A stretch of DNA of 7,230 bases from Crenarchaeota archaeon SCGC AAA471-B05 (GTDB taxonomy: Archaea; Thermoproteota; Thermoprotei; Gearchaeales; Gearchaeaceae), in contig AQYM01000032.1 of the NCBI GenBank assembly GCA_000380705.1, positions 158,610-165,839 on the forward strand, in the 5' to 3' direction. Below, in pieces: positions 1-5,286 of this stretch. Position 1 is the first letter of the stretch, and every line of letters starts with the position of its first letter. The position numbers and the translations under genes were made by a program. The notes under the pieces were generated by a model that saw only the letters and a program-made list of their open reading frames with translations, was not told where the DNA came from and searched no databases.

Positions 1-888
1 CCATTATATCCTGTTGATGGAACAGAGCCTATCGCTGAAGAAGAAATTGAATGGCTTAATGGATACAATAACTCAAGACCTATAAGGATCGGTAATTCTG
101 CATATCTTCAGCTTCAAATGGATATCGAAGGAAGTTTCATGAACTGCCTTTATGAGTATTTCTTGGCCACCTCCGACATAGATTATATTATTCAGAATTT
201 GTGGGTTATCGAGGCGATAGTTGATTGGGTCAAGAAATCTTGGAGAAGTAAAAGCACTAATATTTGGGAAGAAAGGGATGTAGGAGAACATTTCGTTCAT
301 ACAAAATTAATGAACTGGGTTGCAATGGACAGAGCCTATCGAATATTTTCAAGATTAGGTTATAATGATTTATCTTATGAATGTAAAGCTATTTCAGAAG
401 AAATAAAACAGGATATTTTAACAAATGGTTATTCTAACGAAACCAAATCTTTTGTTAAGTATTACGGTTCAAAAGATGTCGATGCTTCTCTTCTAACTCT
501 TCCTTTATATGATTTCATTAATGTCAATGATCCTAGATTTCTTTCTACATTAAAGCGAATAGAAAACGAATTGCAAGTTTCCTTTGGACTTCTCCTTAGA
601 TATAAGAGAGATTTTTTAGGCGAAGTACAACATCCTTTTTTACTTTGTTCTTCTTGGCTTGCAAGAGTCTATATAAGGTTACAAGAGCTAGAGAAAGCTA
701 GAAAAATTATAAGGAAAATGATTGAATGTTCGACAGACTTGATGCTTTTCGCAGAGCATGTTGATGCCAATACGTTAGAAGCTAGAGGAAACTTTCCTCA
801 TATTTTTCCTCATTCAGGATTGGTGATTAGCATAATCGAGCTAGAAAATGAAGATTATAAAAAATCCTTATTCACCACGAAATATTAA
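1..888 (+). CDS. GH15 glycoside hydrolase (trehalase/glucoamylase type), 5' end outside window
   Basis: This is the C-terminal part of a glycoside hydrolase family 15 enzyme, an inverting alpha-glucosidase with an (alpha/alpha)6 barrel. Frame 1 is open from base 1, so the ATG at 118 is internal: the 39 codons before it carry the family signature GYNNSRPIRIGNSAYLQLQ (about 61-117) followed by MDIEGS. Counting from the 118 ATG, the general acid is Glu51 in WEERD (268-270), followed by HFVHTKLMNWVAMDRA. The general base is Glu213 in FAEHVD (754-756), followed by GNFPHIFPHSG. HPFLLCSSWLA and a VDASLLTLPLYDF block also match the family. Both catalytic residues are present and the end looks complete, so the enzyme is probably active. 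Archaeal members include Sulfolobus acidocaldarius trehalase and S. solfataricus glucoamylase. The sequence alone does not decide the substrate; trehalose or maltooligosaccharides are likely. No signal peptide can be judged because the N-terminus is missing. Confidence 0.95.
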   Translation, partial: PLYPVDGTEPIAEEEIEWLNGYNNSRPIRIGNSAYLQLQMDIEGSFMNCLYEYFLATSDIDYIIQNLWVIEAIVDWVKKSWRSKSTNIWEERDVGEHFVHTKLMNWVAMDRAYRIFSRLGYNDLSYECKAISEEIKQDILTNGYSNETKSFVKYYGSKDVDASLLTLPLYDFINVNDPRFLSTLKRIENELQVSFGLLLRYKRDFLGEVQHPFLLCSSWLARVYIRLQELEKARKIIRKMIECSTDLMLFAEHVDANTLEARGNFPHIFPHSGLVISIIELENEDYKKSLFTTKY

Positions 889-995
889 TGCCTAAAAACT
901 TATTAAACTAAAAAGCATGTTGAATAACGATTTAACCATTTCTTAGAATAAATTTTTGCATTGATAAACAATCAAATCGAGCATCTCAGACTGTC

Positions 996-1015
996 TTTTT
1001 TCAATTTTGTTTTTA
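996..1015 (+). terminator. T-rich putative terminator after GH15 gene
   Basis: A pyrimidine-rich run with T6, T4 and T5 blocks follows the GH15 stop by about 110 bases. Crenarchaeal terminators are typically U-rich tracts without a required hairpin, so this is a reasonable candidate end for the transcript. The assignment rests on composition only. Confidence 0.35.
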
Positions 1016-1077
1016 TCAGCCTTCGCAAAATATTTTTATGTCTATGCATTAAGTAATGCTAATTAATCAATGATTTC

Positions 1078-1242
1078 TTATAAAGTTTTGAAATTACACT
1101 TGAATGAGTTCAGAACCTCTAAAGGTTCTAGTTTTAATAAAGAATTTGGTAAATGTTCGACTTGATAAAATAAATGCTTATATGGTGGATCTTTGAAAGA
1201 TTTTAAAGAGCTTAAGCCTTGTTCGTATAAATCTGAAGTTGT
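1078..1242 (-). pseudogene. Possible relic coding fragment, unknown family
   Basis: On the minus strand a 54-codon frame is open between two TAA stops and contains no ATG, GTG or TTG start. Its conceptual product includes DPPYKHLFYQVEHLP and then SLLKLEPLEVLNSFKC. The mixed composition, with prolines, glutamates and aromatics, looks more like protein than a random AT-rich translation. I cannot name a family. It overlaps a 7-bp inverted repeat at 1112-1129. It lies among decayed leftward genes, which is why it is listed, but it may be chance. Confidence 0.2.
1112..1129. repeat. Short perfect inverted repeat (7-bp stem, 4-base loop)
   Basis: AGAACCT and AGGTTCT are separated by CTAA and can form a hairpin. 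On the plus strand it is followed at once by AGTTTTAATAA, so a terminator or other RNA hairpin is possible, but it lies about 220 bases past the nearest plus-strand stop. It could equally be incidental. Confidence 0.35.
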
Positions 1243-1382
1243 TTAGCGAGACGATTCAGCATGTATATTGGTTCATATCTTATTTTATATGGTTATTATC
1301 TGTTAAATGAGCAGAATTTAATAAATTCCATTGGCTAATATCAGAGAATATTTACAGAATGGAAGAATCGTATACTTAATCA

Positions 1383-1748
1383 TTAAAAGTGAATGGAACT
1401 CCTTTTAATCAATAGCATAAGAGACTTGCTTGATGATGTTTCTATTAAGGCTATATACGAAAATACCGTATTGAAATCAGAAGATACTGCAAAAACTTCT
1501 ATTACACCTGAAATTTCAAGGTTCGCAGCAAATGCTAACATGCTAAACAAGAAAACAATAACACGGAGATTGATAGAAGAATAGGTTTCTTTGACACTTA
1601 CTATTCCAAAAAGAACCATTATTGAAGCACCAATACTCATGACTAGCCATATAGGGAAACCGCTTTTCTTTACATTACTAACTATTATTGCAGAATAAGT
1701 TACTATGAATAAGATAAAGGCTATATAGAAATCTGTTTGAATTAAATC
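1383..1748 (-). pseudogene. Truncated ArsB/NhaD-like anion permease, N-terminal remnant
   Basis: Only the first two or three membrane helices of an ion transporter of the ArsB/NhaD (arsenite/anion or Na+/H+ antiporter) type remain. An ATG at 1640 would give 85 residues, but the same frame runs upstream to codon 1748-1746. That part encodes FYIAFILFIVTYSAIIVSN and KKSGFPIWLV, which match the expected first helix and linker, so the original start lay further up. There is no ATG, GTG or TTG there now, although an ATT sits at 1742-1740. The middle reads GASIMVLFGIVSVKETYSS and FLFSMLAFAANLEISGVIE, typical of this superfamily. After about residue 50 of the ATG-started version the sequence becomes serine-rich and stops at 1383, where the family should continue for some 350 residues. 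No further family motif is seen downstream. It is therefore a decayed gene, with its start lost or mutated and its 3' part eroded. It lies just downstream of the DUF996 gene on the same strand. Confidence 0.7.
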
Positions 1749-1767
1749 TTATTTTTAAAAAATTAAT

Positions 1768-2298
1768 TTAAATTGGTTCTACAGGTACTTTAGGAGGTAC
1801 TTGGTATTGCTCAGGTAAAGAGAAAAATGCAATTATTAGAAATATTGCACCTATAAAGAATAGGATAAAAGTAATTATTGCTCCTATTATAGTTATAGCA
1901 ATTATTGCACCTATAAAAAATAATGAGCCGGCTGTTTTGAAGTAACCTATATTGAAAGTATTGCCTGTTTCATCTAAGCTTTTTTTAAAAAACCACATGC
2001 TAATTATTAATATTACAGCAGCTATAGCAACGAGGATTAAGGAAAAGGTTACTGCAAATATATTAAGAGTGAAAAAACTTATCAATGAAAAGAAAGAGAA
2101 GGATAATATAGCTAATCCGATTATCCCCATAATAATAGCATATAGAGCATTATTGAATATATCAGATTTTTTAGTTTCATCCGCTATAAACTTAAGAGCT
2201 ATCAGTATTAATATGAGTCCAACTATATTTGTATAGGGTAAAATTAAGAGTATTGAGCCTATACCTCCTAAAATCCTCGCATCCTTTATGCCAGCCAT
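1768..2298 (-). CDS. DUF996 family integral membrane protein
   Basis: This is a complete 176-residue hydrophobic protein resembling the archaeal DUF996 family, whose function is unknown. It starts with a glycine-rich helix (residues 9-38, GGIGSILLILPYTNIVGLIL) and a short polar loop DETKKSDIFNNAL at about 40-52. Three or four more helices follow at about 53-76, 78-104 and 121-160. A small basic loop (FFKKSLDE) lies after the third. The C-terminal tail PEQYQVPPKVPVEPI is proline-rich and probably extramembrane. The order of glycine helix, 'LKFIADETKKSDIF' loop and a final 'AGSLFFIGAI' helix is what suggests DUF996. The ATG at 2298 is supported by a TATA box 20-29 bases upstream and the absence of a ribosome site, consistent with leaderless transcription. 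No intact partner gene lies beside it. Confidence 0.85.
   Translation of the reverse strand: MAGIKDARILGGIGSILLILPYTNIVGLILILIALKFIADETKKSDIFNNALYAIIMGIIGLAILSFSFFSLISFFTLNIFAVTFSLILVAIAAVILIISMWFFKKSLDETGNTFNIGYFKTAGSLFFIGAIIAITIIGAIITFILFFIGAIFLIIAFFSLPEQYQVPPKVPVEPI
1843..1917 (-). repeat. Pair of 15-bp direct repeats inside DUF996 gene
   Basis: TATTGCACCTATAAA occurs at 1843-1857 and 1903-1917, exactly 60 bases (20 codons) apart, and a looser copy lies between them near 1874. Read on the coding strand they give the repeated peptide FIGAI in the last membrane segments. This is probably internal helix duplication or low-complexity membrane coding rather than a mobile or regulatory repeat. 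Confidence 0.6.
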
Positions 2299-2501
2299 GT
2301 TTGACTTATTTTTAGAATATATAAAATCTTGCTATTAAATTTTTTGAATTTCTCTCCATCAATGCCAATAAACATTTAAAGGTGGTCATGAATAAATAAA
2401 AAGATCCTAAATCTTAGTAAATACTAATTTGATTTATAATATGAATTCTAATTATTTTTGCATATTTAAAAATTGAATTAATTAAGTATGGAATGATACC
2501 A
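2299..2501. other. AT-rich spacer, no gene seen
   Basis: Apart from the DUF996 promoter this stretch holds no supported feature. A GGTGG ribosome-site-like motif at 2381-2385 precedes ATG AAT AAA TAA (2388-2399), which stops after three codons. This may be the remains of a lost gene start, but it is too short to call. Confidence 0.5.
2318..2327 (-). promoter_or_regulatory. TATA box of DUF996 gene
   Basis: On the minus strand ATTTTATATA is centred about 24 bases before the ATG at 2298, the spacing expected for an archaeal TATA box with transcription starting at or next to the start codon. There is no purine-rich ribosome site between them. Confidence 0.6.
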
Positions 2502-2693
2502 TTACGAAAATATTATGAATATCGTTGTAACTACTAAAGTGGCTATGTTTATATTTTTAAATTTCTTGTTAATAGCTATAATTGTATAAGTTATAAAAGC
2601 TAAACCTATTCCGTCAGCTATACTTCCTGTCAAAGGTATTCCTATTATCATGATGAATGCAAACGTCACTTCAGTTAAATCTTCAAAGTTTAT
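2502..2693 (-). pseudogene. C-terminal remnant of NCS2/AzgA-like purine permease
   Basis: A 63-codon minus-strand frame without a proper start reads INFEDLTEVTFAFIMIIGIP, then LTGSIADGIGLAFITYTIIA, then a lysine-rich turn and a last hydrophobic helix ending at TAA. This is the C-terminal signature of AzgA-type xanthine/adenine/guanine permeases of the NCS2/NAT superfamily: an 'I(D/N)xxDxTE' element, a 'PLTxSIADGIGxGFI(S/T)Y' element and the final helix. The frame is closed by TAA at 2702-2700. A neighbouring frame upstream (about 2687-2760) encodes LILIVLMFIFLIKK, resembling the preceding 'vGvLM...ikkI' segment, so a frameshift in the A-rich run at about 2690-2700 is likely. The roughly 350 N-terminal residues are missing. 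What would be the earlier part of the gene has been replaced by the oxidase promoter region. A decayed, non-functional gene is the best reading; an assembly error cannot be excluded for the frameshift alone. Confidence 0.72.
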
Positions 2694-2844
2694 TTTTCTT
2701 TATAAGAAAAATAAACATCAAGACTATAAGAATTAAATTTAACTCATGATTTTCTAAATAAAGAATCAAGATTATTAAAAAATAATAAGTTCTTTATTAA
2801 AATTTTTCTCAATAAAAACAATCTATTGGATATGTCCAAGTAAA

Positions 2845-2854
2845 TATATTTAAA
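2845..2854 (+). promoter_or_regulatory. TATA box of the oxidase operon
   Basis: TATATTTAAA stands 32-41 bases before the ATG of the first oxidase gene. With usual archaeal spacing, transcription would begin near 2872-2878. That leaves a leader of about 10 bases, or places the first AUG of the message at 2872 or 2876 instead of 2886. No ribosome-site motif precedes 2886. Confidence 0.6.
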
Positions 2855-2885
2855 CACGTTTTCATTACTTAATGTATGAGTAAAA

Positions 2886-3029
2886 ATGAATAAAATCACA
2901 GCATTGCTTTTAGATAACCTTTGGTTTTGGGCAGTATTAGCCATGGCAATATCTCTAGTCTATGGTGCCTGGGCCTTAATTGAGGCATCAAACATGCATA
3001 TGTATCCTTTAACTCCGAAGGGGTGGTAA
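2886..3029 (+). CDS. Small single-helix oxidase subunit (subunit IIa-like), 47 aa
   Basis: This 47-residue protein starts MNKITALLLDNLWFWAVLAM and ends with MYPLTPKGW. One membrane helix spans about residues 12-34 (LWFWAVLAMAISLVYGAWAL). The next gene starts one base after its stop, and its last codons supply that gene's ribosome site (GGGTGG), so the genes are co-transcribed and probably translationally coupled. In Thermus thermophilus ba3 oxidase, a 34-residue single-helix subunit IIa is encoded by cbaD just ahead of cbaB and cbaA. Position, size and topology here match that arrangement, although similarity at this length cannot be proved by eye. The ATG at 2886 is the only start in the frame after the TGA at 2877-2879. 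The likely role is to stabilise or complete the oxidase in the membrane. It is short enough to be missed by usual gene-length limits. Confidence 0.82.
   Translation: MNKITALLLDNLWFWAVLAMAISLVYGAWALIEASNMHMYPLTPKGW
3022..3025 (+). promoter_or_regulatory. Ribosome-binding site of subunit II gene
   Basis: GGTG, within GGGGTGGT, lies five bases before the ATG at 3031 and pairs with the archaeal 16S 3' end (CACC). It overlaps the last codons of the small subunit gene, as expected for internal operon genes. Confidence 0.75.
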
Positions 3030-3030
3030 C

Positions 3031-3549
3031 ATGACGCTCTTTCCAAGAAGTTTAGAAGAGTGGTATAAGCCATTTACTAAAGAAGAAAAAACGTGGTTTA
3101 TTCTTGCTTTTATCGTAGCGATAATACTTGCTGCAACAACGGTTGGTTGGTTTCTTATAGATCCATATCATCAAGTACCTATTGAAAGCTATGCCATAAG
3201 TCCTAGCATGTTTGACAAATTAGCTACAACATTCGCAAATTTATATAAAGATAAAATAATACCTGAGGATGTTGATGTATATATTGTTGCACATCAATTC
3301 TATTTTACTCCTTCGAAAATTATTTTAAAAAAAGGTGTTACTTATAGAATTCATATTTCTAGCGCAGATGTACTTCATGGGCTTAGCATAATAGGGAAGG
3401 ATGGAACAGTTTATAATTTAATGATAATGCCAGGAATGGCATATGTTATACATATAATTTTTGATAAAGCTGGAATTTATGACATACATTGTAATGAATA
3501 TTGCGGTTCTGGTCATCATTTAATGACTGCTACTATAGAGGTGGTTTGA
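3031..3549 (+). CDS. cbaB: Cytochrome oxidase subunit II with CuA site (ba3 type)
   Basis: This is subunit II of a B-family heme-copper oxygen reductase. It accepts electrons at the binuclear CuA centre on the outer face of the membrane and passes them to subunit I. The 172-residue length matches Thermus ba3 subunit II (168). A single N-terminal helix at about 22-43 anchors a cupredoxin domain (about 83-172). All CuA ligands are visible: His116 in DVLHGLSI, then Cys154, Glu156, Cys158, His162 and Met165 in CNEYCGSGHHLM. Glu156 takes the place of the usual backbone-donating Glu/Gln. EKTW at 19-22 aligns with EKGW in Thermus, whose Glu15 sits at the mouth of the K proton channel. Keeping CuA argues for a one-electron protein donor and against a quinol oxidase, because quinol oxidases lose these residues. 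The gene overlaps the control region of the next one: its 3' codons contain GAGGTGG. Confidence 0.97.
   Translation: MTLFPRSLEEWYKPFTKEEKTWFILAFIVAIILAATTVGWFLIDPYHQVPIESYAISPSMFDKLATTFANLYKDKIIPEDVDVYIVAHQFYFTPSKIILKKGVTYRIHISSADVLHGLSIIGKDGTVYNLMIMPGMAYVIHIIFDKAGIYDIHCNEYCGSGHHLMTATIEVV
3538..3544 (+). promoter_or_regulatory. Ribosome-binding site of subunit I gene
   Basis: GAGGTGG, inside the last codons of the subunit II gene, lies six bases before the ATG at 3551. It is a strong archaeal Shine-Dalgarno match and fixes this start. The two coding regions are separated by one base. Confidence 0.85.
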
Positions 3550-3550
3550 T

Positions 3551-5224
3551 ATGACAGAAACAGGTTTTAGACGTTGTATGGCAACGGGACTGCTGGTTCA
3601 CTTAGCTTCTCAAAGACTAATAGTATTTAACTTTCTAATGGGGATCATTTCTCTTATAATAGGAGGTATTGCGGCGATTTTTGTAGGTTTAACTAGGTCA
3701 TCTTTTGTTCTCCTTGAACAGTTAAGGTTGGAACATACATACTATTATTGGTTGAATTTACACGGCTTTAATATGCTAATATTCTGGATATTATGGTTTG
3801 AAGTTGCATTGATATATTTTGTTGCTACAATTTTGCTCAATGCACCGCTATATAGCATAAGACTTGGCTGGTTATCATTCATTCTCATGTTAATCGGTTG
3901 GTTGATAATGAATGTAATGAATATTACAGGGAATTCAATCGTCTTATTCACTGCTTATATTCCTTTAAGTGCTCCTCCTATATTTTATTTAGGTTATCTG
4001 CTTTTCGCATTAGGCGTAGCTATAGCTGTAGTTAATTTCTTTTTAACGTTATATAAAGCAAGAATAGAAGGTAAATATACAGGCCATCTACCTTTGGTTA
4101 CATGGGGTGCAGGCATTGCAGCAATAATTGGTTTAGTCGTTGTAGCTCATGGGGTTTTTGCACTTATTTATGCTCTATTATTCAGTTCAAACTACGGATT
4201 AAAGGGTGATGTAATGTTTTATAGATGGTTTTTCTGGGGTCTTGGACACTCGGCGCAATACGTTAACGTCACTGCTATGGTTGCAGTTTGGTATGCTTTA
4301 ATTGCCTTAGGAACCGGGTTTGTTGCAGCTAAGTTCATAAATGAAAGATATGCAAGGATTGCATTTGCGATGTATACTTTATTCGTTGTTCCTGGAATAG
4401 GACATCATATTTTAGTAGATCCTGGATTCTCAACTATATTTAAGCAAGCAAGCGGTAGTGTTGGATCTCACTTTTTATCTGTTCCTTCGATGCTGCATGC
4501 TTTAGCTTTACTTGGCGGTGTTGAAGCAACTTTAAGAGCTTCTGGTCATACCAGCCTTTTAGGTTGGCTCAAGAAAATACCATGGAGAAACCCTGCAATT
4601 TCAGGTATGCTTTTATCGATGATTTTGTTTGGAATTGGAGGAATAACTGCTCAACCACAAACTACACTTCAACCAAATCTTTTGTTCCATAATACAATGT
4701 GGGTTCCAGGTCATTTTCATTTAACAGTTGTCGGAGGTACCAGCTTAGCATTCATGAGTTTATCTTATTATATTGTTCCTTTGTTGACAGAGAAAAAATT
4801 AATGAGCAGTAAAATAGCTACTATACAAATCTATCTCTTCTTTATTGGAATATTTATATTAGCTTTAAGTATGACTTGGTTAGGATGGTTAGGTTCTCCT
4901 AGAAGAACGTTTATCAGTTATGAGGAATTAATAGAACATAATTGGTTCACTCCTGCTATATTCTTAGGCATAGGTGCTTTAATAGCTATAATATCAGGGA
5001 TTTTATTCATATTAAACATAATCTTAACTATTTTAGTAAGTAAGAAAGCAAGCTCGGCAACCGAATTATTAAAAGGACTAATAAGTCCAATCGAAATAAA
5101 AGACGAAAAAGAATCAAAGAAAACAGGTGCATTGGTTATAGTTATAATATTATTAGTTATTATTATGTTAGCAGTTTACTTTGTAAGTTTTATACGCTTA
5201 GAAGGTTTACCAAAAATTTGGTAA
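3551..5224 (+). CDS. cbaA: Heme-copper oxygen reductase subunit I, B family (ba3 type)
   Basis: This is the catalytic subunit that reduces O2 to water and couples this to proton pumping. The protein has 557 residues (Thermus ba3 subunit I has 562) and about 13 membrane helices. Ligands visible: His71 and His390 for the low-spin heme (LNLHGFN; PGHFHL), His388 for the high-spin heme, and His233, His285 and His286 for CuB (GLGHSAQY; GIGHHILVDPG). Tyr237 is four residues after His233, the place of the cross-linked tyrosine. VPSML, LGWLKKIPWRNP, HNTMWVPGHFH and SPRRTF match B-family enzymes closely. The CuB motif is HSAQY instead of the near-universal HPxxY. Against my recollection of Thermus ba3, K-channel positions Tyr244, Thr312 and Thr315 correspond here to Val244, His316 and Ala319, while Ser309 (here Ser313) is kept. 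A charged linker (about 515-525) precedes an extra C-terminal helix (526-548). The gene is last in the operon, after the small subunit and subunit II. Confidence 0.97.
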   Translation: MTETGFRRCMATGLLVHLASQRLIVFNFLMGIISLIIGGIAAIFVGLTRSSFVLLEQLRLEHTYYYWLNLHGFNMLIFWILWFEVALIYFVATILLNAPLYSIRLGWLSFILMLIGWLIMNVMNITGNSIVLFTAYIPLSAPPIFYLGYLLFALGVAIAVVNFFLTLYKARIEGKYTGHLPLVTWGAGIAAIIGLVVVAHGVFALIYALLFSSNYGLKGDVMFYRWFFWGLGHSAQYVNVTAMVAVWYALIALGTGFVAAKFINERYARIAFAMYTLFVVPGIGHHILVDPGFSTIFKQASGSVGSHFLSVPSMLHALALLGGVEATLRASGHTSLLGWLKKIPWRNPAISGMLLSMILFGIGGITAQPQTTLQPNLLFHNTMWVPGHFHLTVVGGTSLAFMSLSYYIVPLLTEKKLMSSKIATIQIYLFFIGIFILALSMTWLGWLGSPRRTFISYEELIEHNWFTPAIFLGIGALIAIISGILFILNIILTILVSKKASSATELLKGLISPIEIKDEKESKKTGALVIVIILLVIIMLAVYFVSFIRLEGLPKIW

Positions 5225-5231
5225 AAATATA

Positions 5232-5238
5232 TTTTTTT
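5232..5238 (+). terminator. T7 run ending the oxidase operon
   Basis: A run of seven Ts begins eight bases after the subunit I stop, in an ATATATTTTTTTATAG context. This fits a U-tract archaeal terminator and separates the operon from the next gene, which has its own TATA box. Confidence 0.5.
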
Positions 5239-5257
5239 ATAGTTTTGCATAGATAAC

Positions 5258-5268
5258 TTTATATATTT
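5258..5268 (+). promoter_or_regulatory. TATA box of HTH_10 regulator gene
   Basis: TTTATATATTT is centred about 25 bases before the GTG at 5287. The spacing places transcription start at the GTG itself, as in leaderless archaeal genes, and no ribosome-site motif intervenes. It therefore supports both a separate promoter and the GTG start. Confidence 0.7.
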
Positions 5269-5286
5269 CTTTCTTGTTTAAATATT

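Larger units (their letters stand above)
889..1382. other. Gene-poor spacer with possible terminator and coding scraps
   Basis: No intact gene is visible on either strand. After the GH15 stop, the T-rich stretch at about 996-1015 (T6, then TTTTGTTTTT) is a plausible archaeal terminator. On the minus strand there are two short open stretches without start codons that read like protein: 1078-1242, and about 30 codons ending near 945 that include the run KADKNKIEKRQSEMLDLIV. I recognise neither. They fit with the decayed genes further right but could be chance in AT-rich DNA. Confidence 0.5.

Noticed and set aside
73..300. Minus-strand 75-residue frame
   Set aside because: It lies entirely inside the GH15 coding region, whose family motifs are clear, so it is an antisense shadow.
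1425..1512. TGATGATG ... CTGA, possible C/D box RNA
   Set aside because: The spacing between boxes is too long and the inner D' and C' boxes are missing; it lies within the permease relic.
1393..1584. Plus-strand 63-residue frame starting MELLLINSIRDLL
   Set aside because: It is antisense to the ArsB/NhaD-like remnant; the minus strand shows the family pattern and the plus strand shows none.
1952..2236. Plus-strand 94-residue frame
   Set aside because: It is the antisense of the DUF996 gene, with no start signal or recognisable motif.
2381..2399. GGTGG site followed by ATG AAT AAA TAA
   Set aside because: The frame stops after three codons; a good ribosome site without a gene is not enough to call a feature beyond a possible relic.
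2744..2944. Minus-strand 66-residue frame
   Set aside because: It runs through the oxidase promoter and the start of the small subunit gene on the other strand; composition and position fit a shadow frame.
3745..3951. Minus-strand 68-residue frame
   Set aside because: It is embedded in subunit I, opposite its conserved helices; a shadow.
3031..5224. Assignment of the operon to the Dox or SoxABCD quinol oxidases of Sulfolobales
   Set aside because: Subunit II has a full CuA site, which those quinol oxidases lack, and gene order follows the Thermus ba3 pattern.
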